Assembly: GCA_041874725.1 (NCBI GenBank)
Contig: CP097466.1
Span: forward strand, 6,014,001 to 6,078,000
Direction of reading: 5' to 3'
DNA length: 64,000 nt
DNA from: Duganella sp. BuS-21
GTDB lineage: Bacteria; Pseudomonadota; Gammaproteobacteria; Burkholderiales; Burkholderiaceae_D
Numbering within the stretch: position 1 is the first letter of the stretch; the number at the start of each line of letters is the position of its first letter. The notes below the pieces were generated by a model. The model saw only the letters and a program-made list of their open reading frames with translations, was not told where the DNA came from and did not search any database. This document shows, in pieces, positions 63,835 to 64,000 of the stretch. The position numbers and the translations under genes were made by a program.

Positions 63835-64000
63835 TTATACCGTTAAGGATTTCATTTGCAGCAGGCCTTCGGCGGACGGGCCGTCGTACAACACGTGTCC
63901 ATCCTTCAGGCGCATCAGGCGCTTGCTGTAGGCGGCGATGTCCGGCTCGTGCGTCACCAGCAGAATGGTGATGCCGCGCTCCTCGTTCAGCTGCTGGAAC
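63835..64000 (-). CDS. ABC transporter ATP-binding protein (partial, MacB-type partner)
   Basis: The last 54 codons are visible: an H-loop ITILLVTHEPDIAAYSKRLM, then RLKDGHVLYDGPSAEGLLQM and KSLTV, the C-terminus of a LolD/MacB-type ATPase. The rest lies beyond the window. It is the coupling ATPase for the permease that follows. Confidence 0.85.
   Translation of the reverse strand, partial: FQQLNEERGITILLVTHEPDIAAYSKRLMRLKDGHVLYDGPSAEGLLQMKSLTV

Overview
The window is a GC-rich chromosomal stretch of a betaproteobacterium, most likely Oxalobacteraceae (Duganella, Massilia or Rugamonas type). This rests on the trxA-rho-rpmE (type B L31) order, a PEP-CTERM protein, a complete five-step histidine utilisation (hut) operon with hutD, a Caulobacter-type TonB receptor next to sugar-acid genes, and many periplasmic proteins with long signal peptides. 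No species name can be fixed from the sequence alone.

Layout. 1-9.7 kb: surface lipoproteins (TPR/transglutaminase-like; BACON plus beta-propeller), two GNAT acetyltransferases, an EamA exporter, an Mpo1-like protein, and a DNA-deoxyinosine glycosylase gene cut in two by a 1.86 kb insertion that carries its own intact glycosylase and two accessory genes. 9.7-21.4 kb: a minus-strand block hutU-hutH-hutG-hutF-hutD-hutI with mostly overlapping or very close genes, followed by a HExxH metalloprotease and a fused substrate-binding/permease protein for quaternary amines. The hut promoter carries a perfect HutC-type palindrome in its spacer; the hutC gene lies 6.6 kb away at 28 kb. 21.6-28.7 kb: PEP-CTERM protein, amidohydrolase, msbA, a 74-bp perfect palindrome, a 2OG-Fe(II) oxygenase and ada. 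28.9-42.3 kb: a very large hybrid histidine kinase with a response regulator, trxA, rho, rpmE, a membrane glycosyltransferase, periplasmic proteins, and an FtsH-like AAA protease convergent with a coiled-coil membrane protein.

42.5-51.9 kb is a genomic island. It starts in tRNA-Leu(CAA) and ends at a 23-bp copy of that tRNA's 3' end; even the terminator behind the tRNA is duplicated. It contains a P4-type integrase stub, an IS30-family element that truncates a TIR/deoxyribosyltransferase-like gene, an AT-rich four-gene operon (pesticin-like muramidase, Ivy-like periplasmic inhibitor, Fic protein, His-rich lipoprotein), several decaying genes, and an XRE regulator with a candidate operator pair. 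The muramidase operon is the best candidate for an undescribed system in the window.

52-64 kb: glycine-zipper protein, glucarate dehydratase, GH35-like glycosidase, TonB receptor, S10 carboxypeptidase-like peptidase and BNR-propeller protein (probably a polysaccharide or sugar-acid uptake locus), then a MacB-type export permease whose ATPase runs off the window edge.
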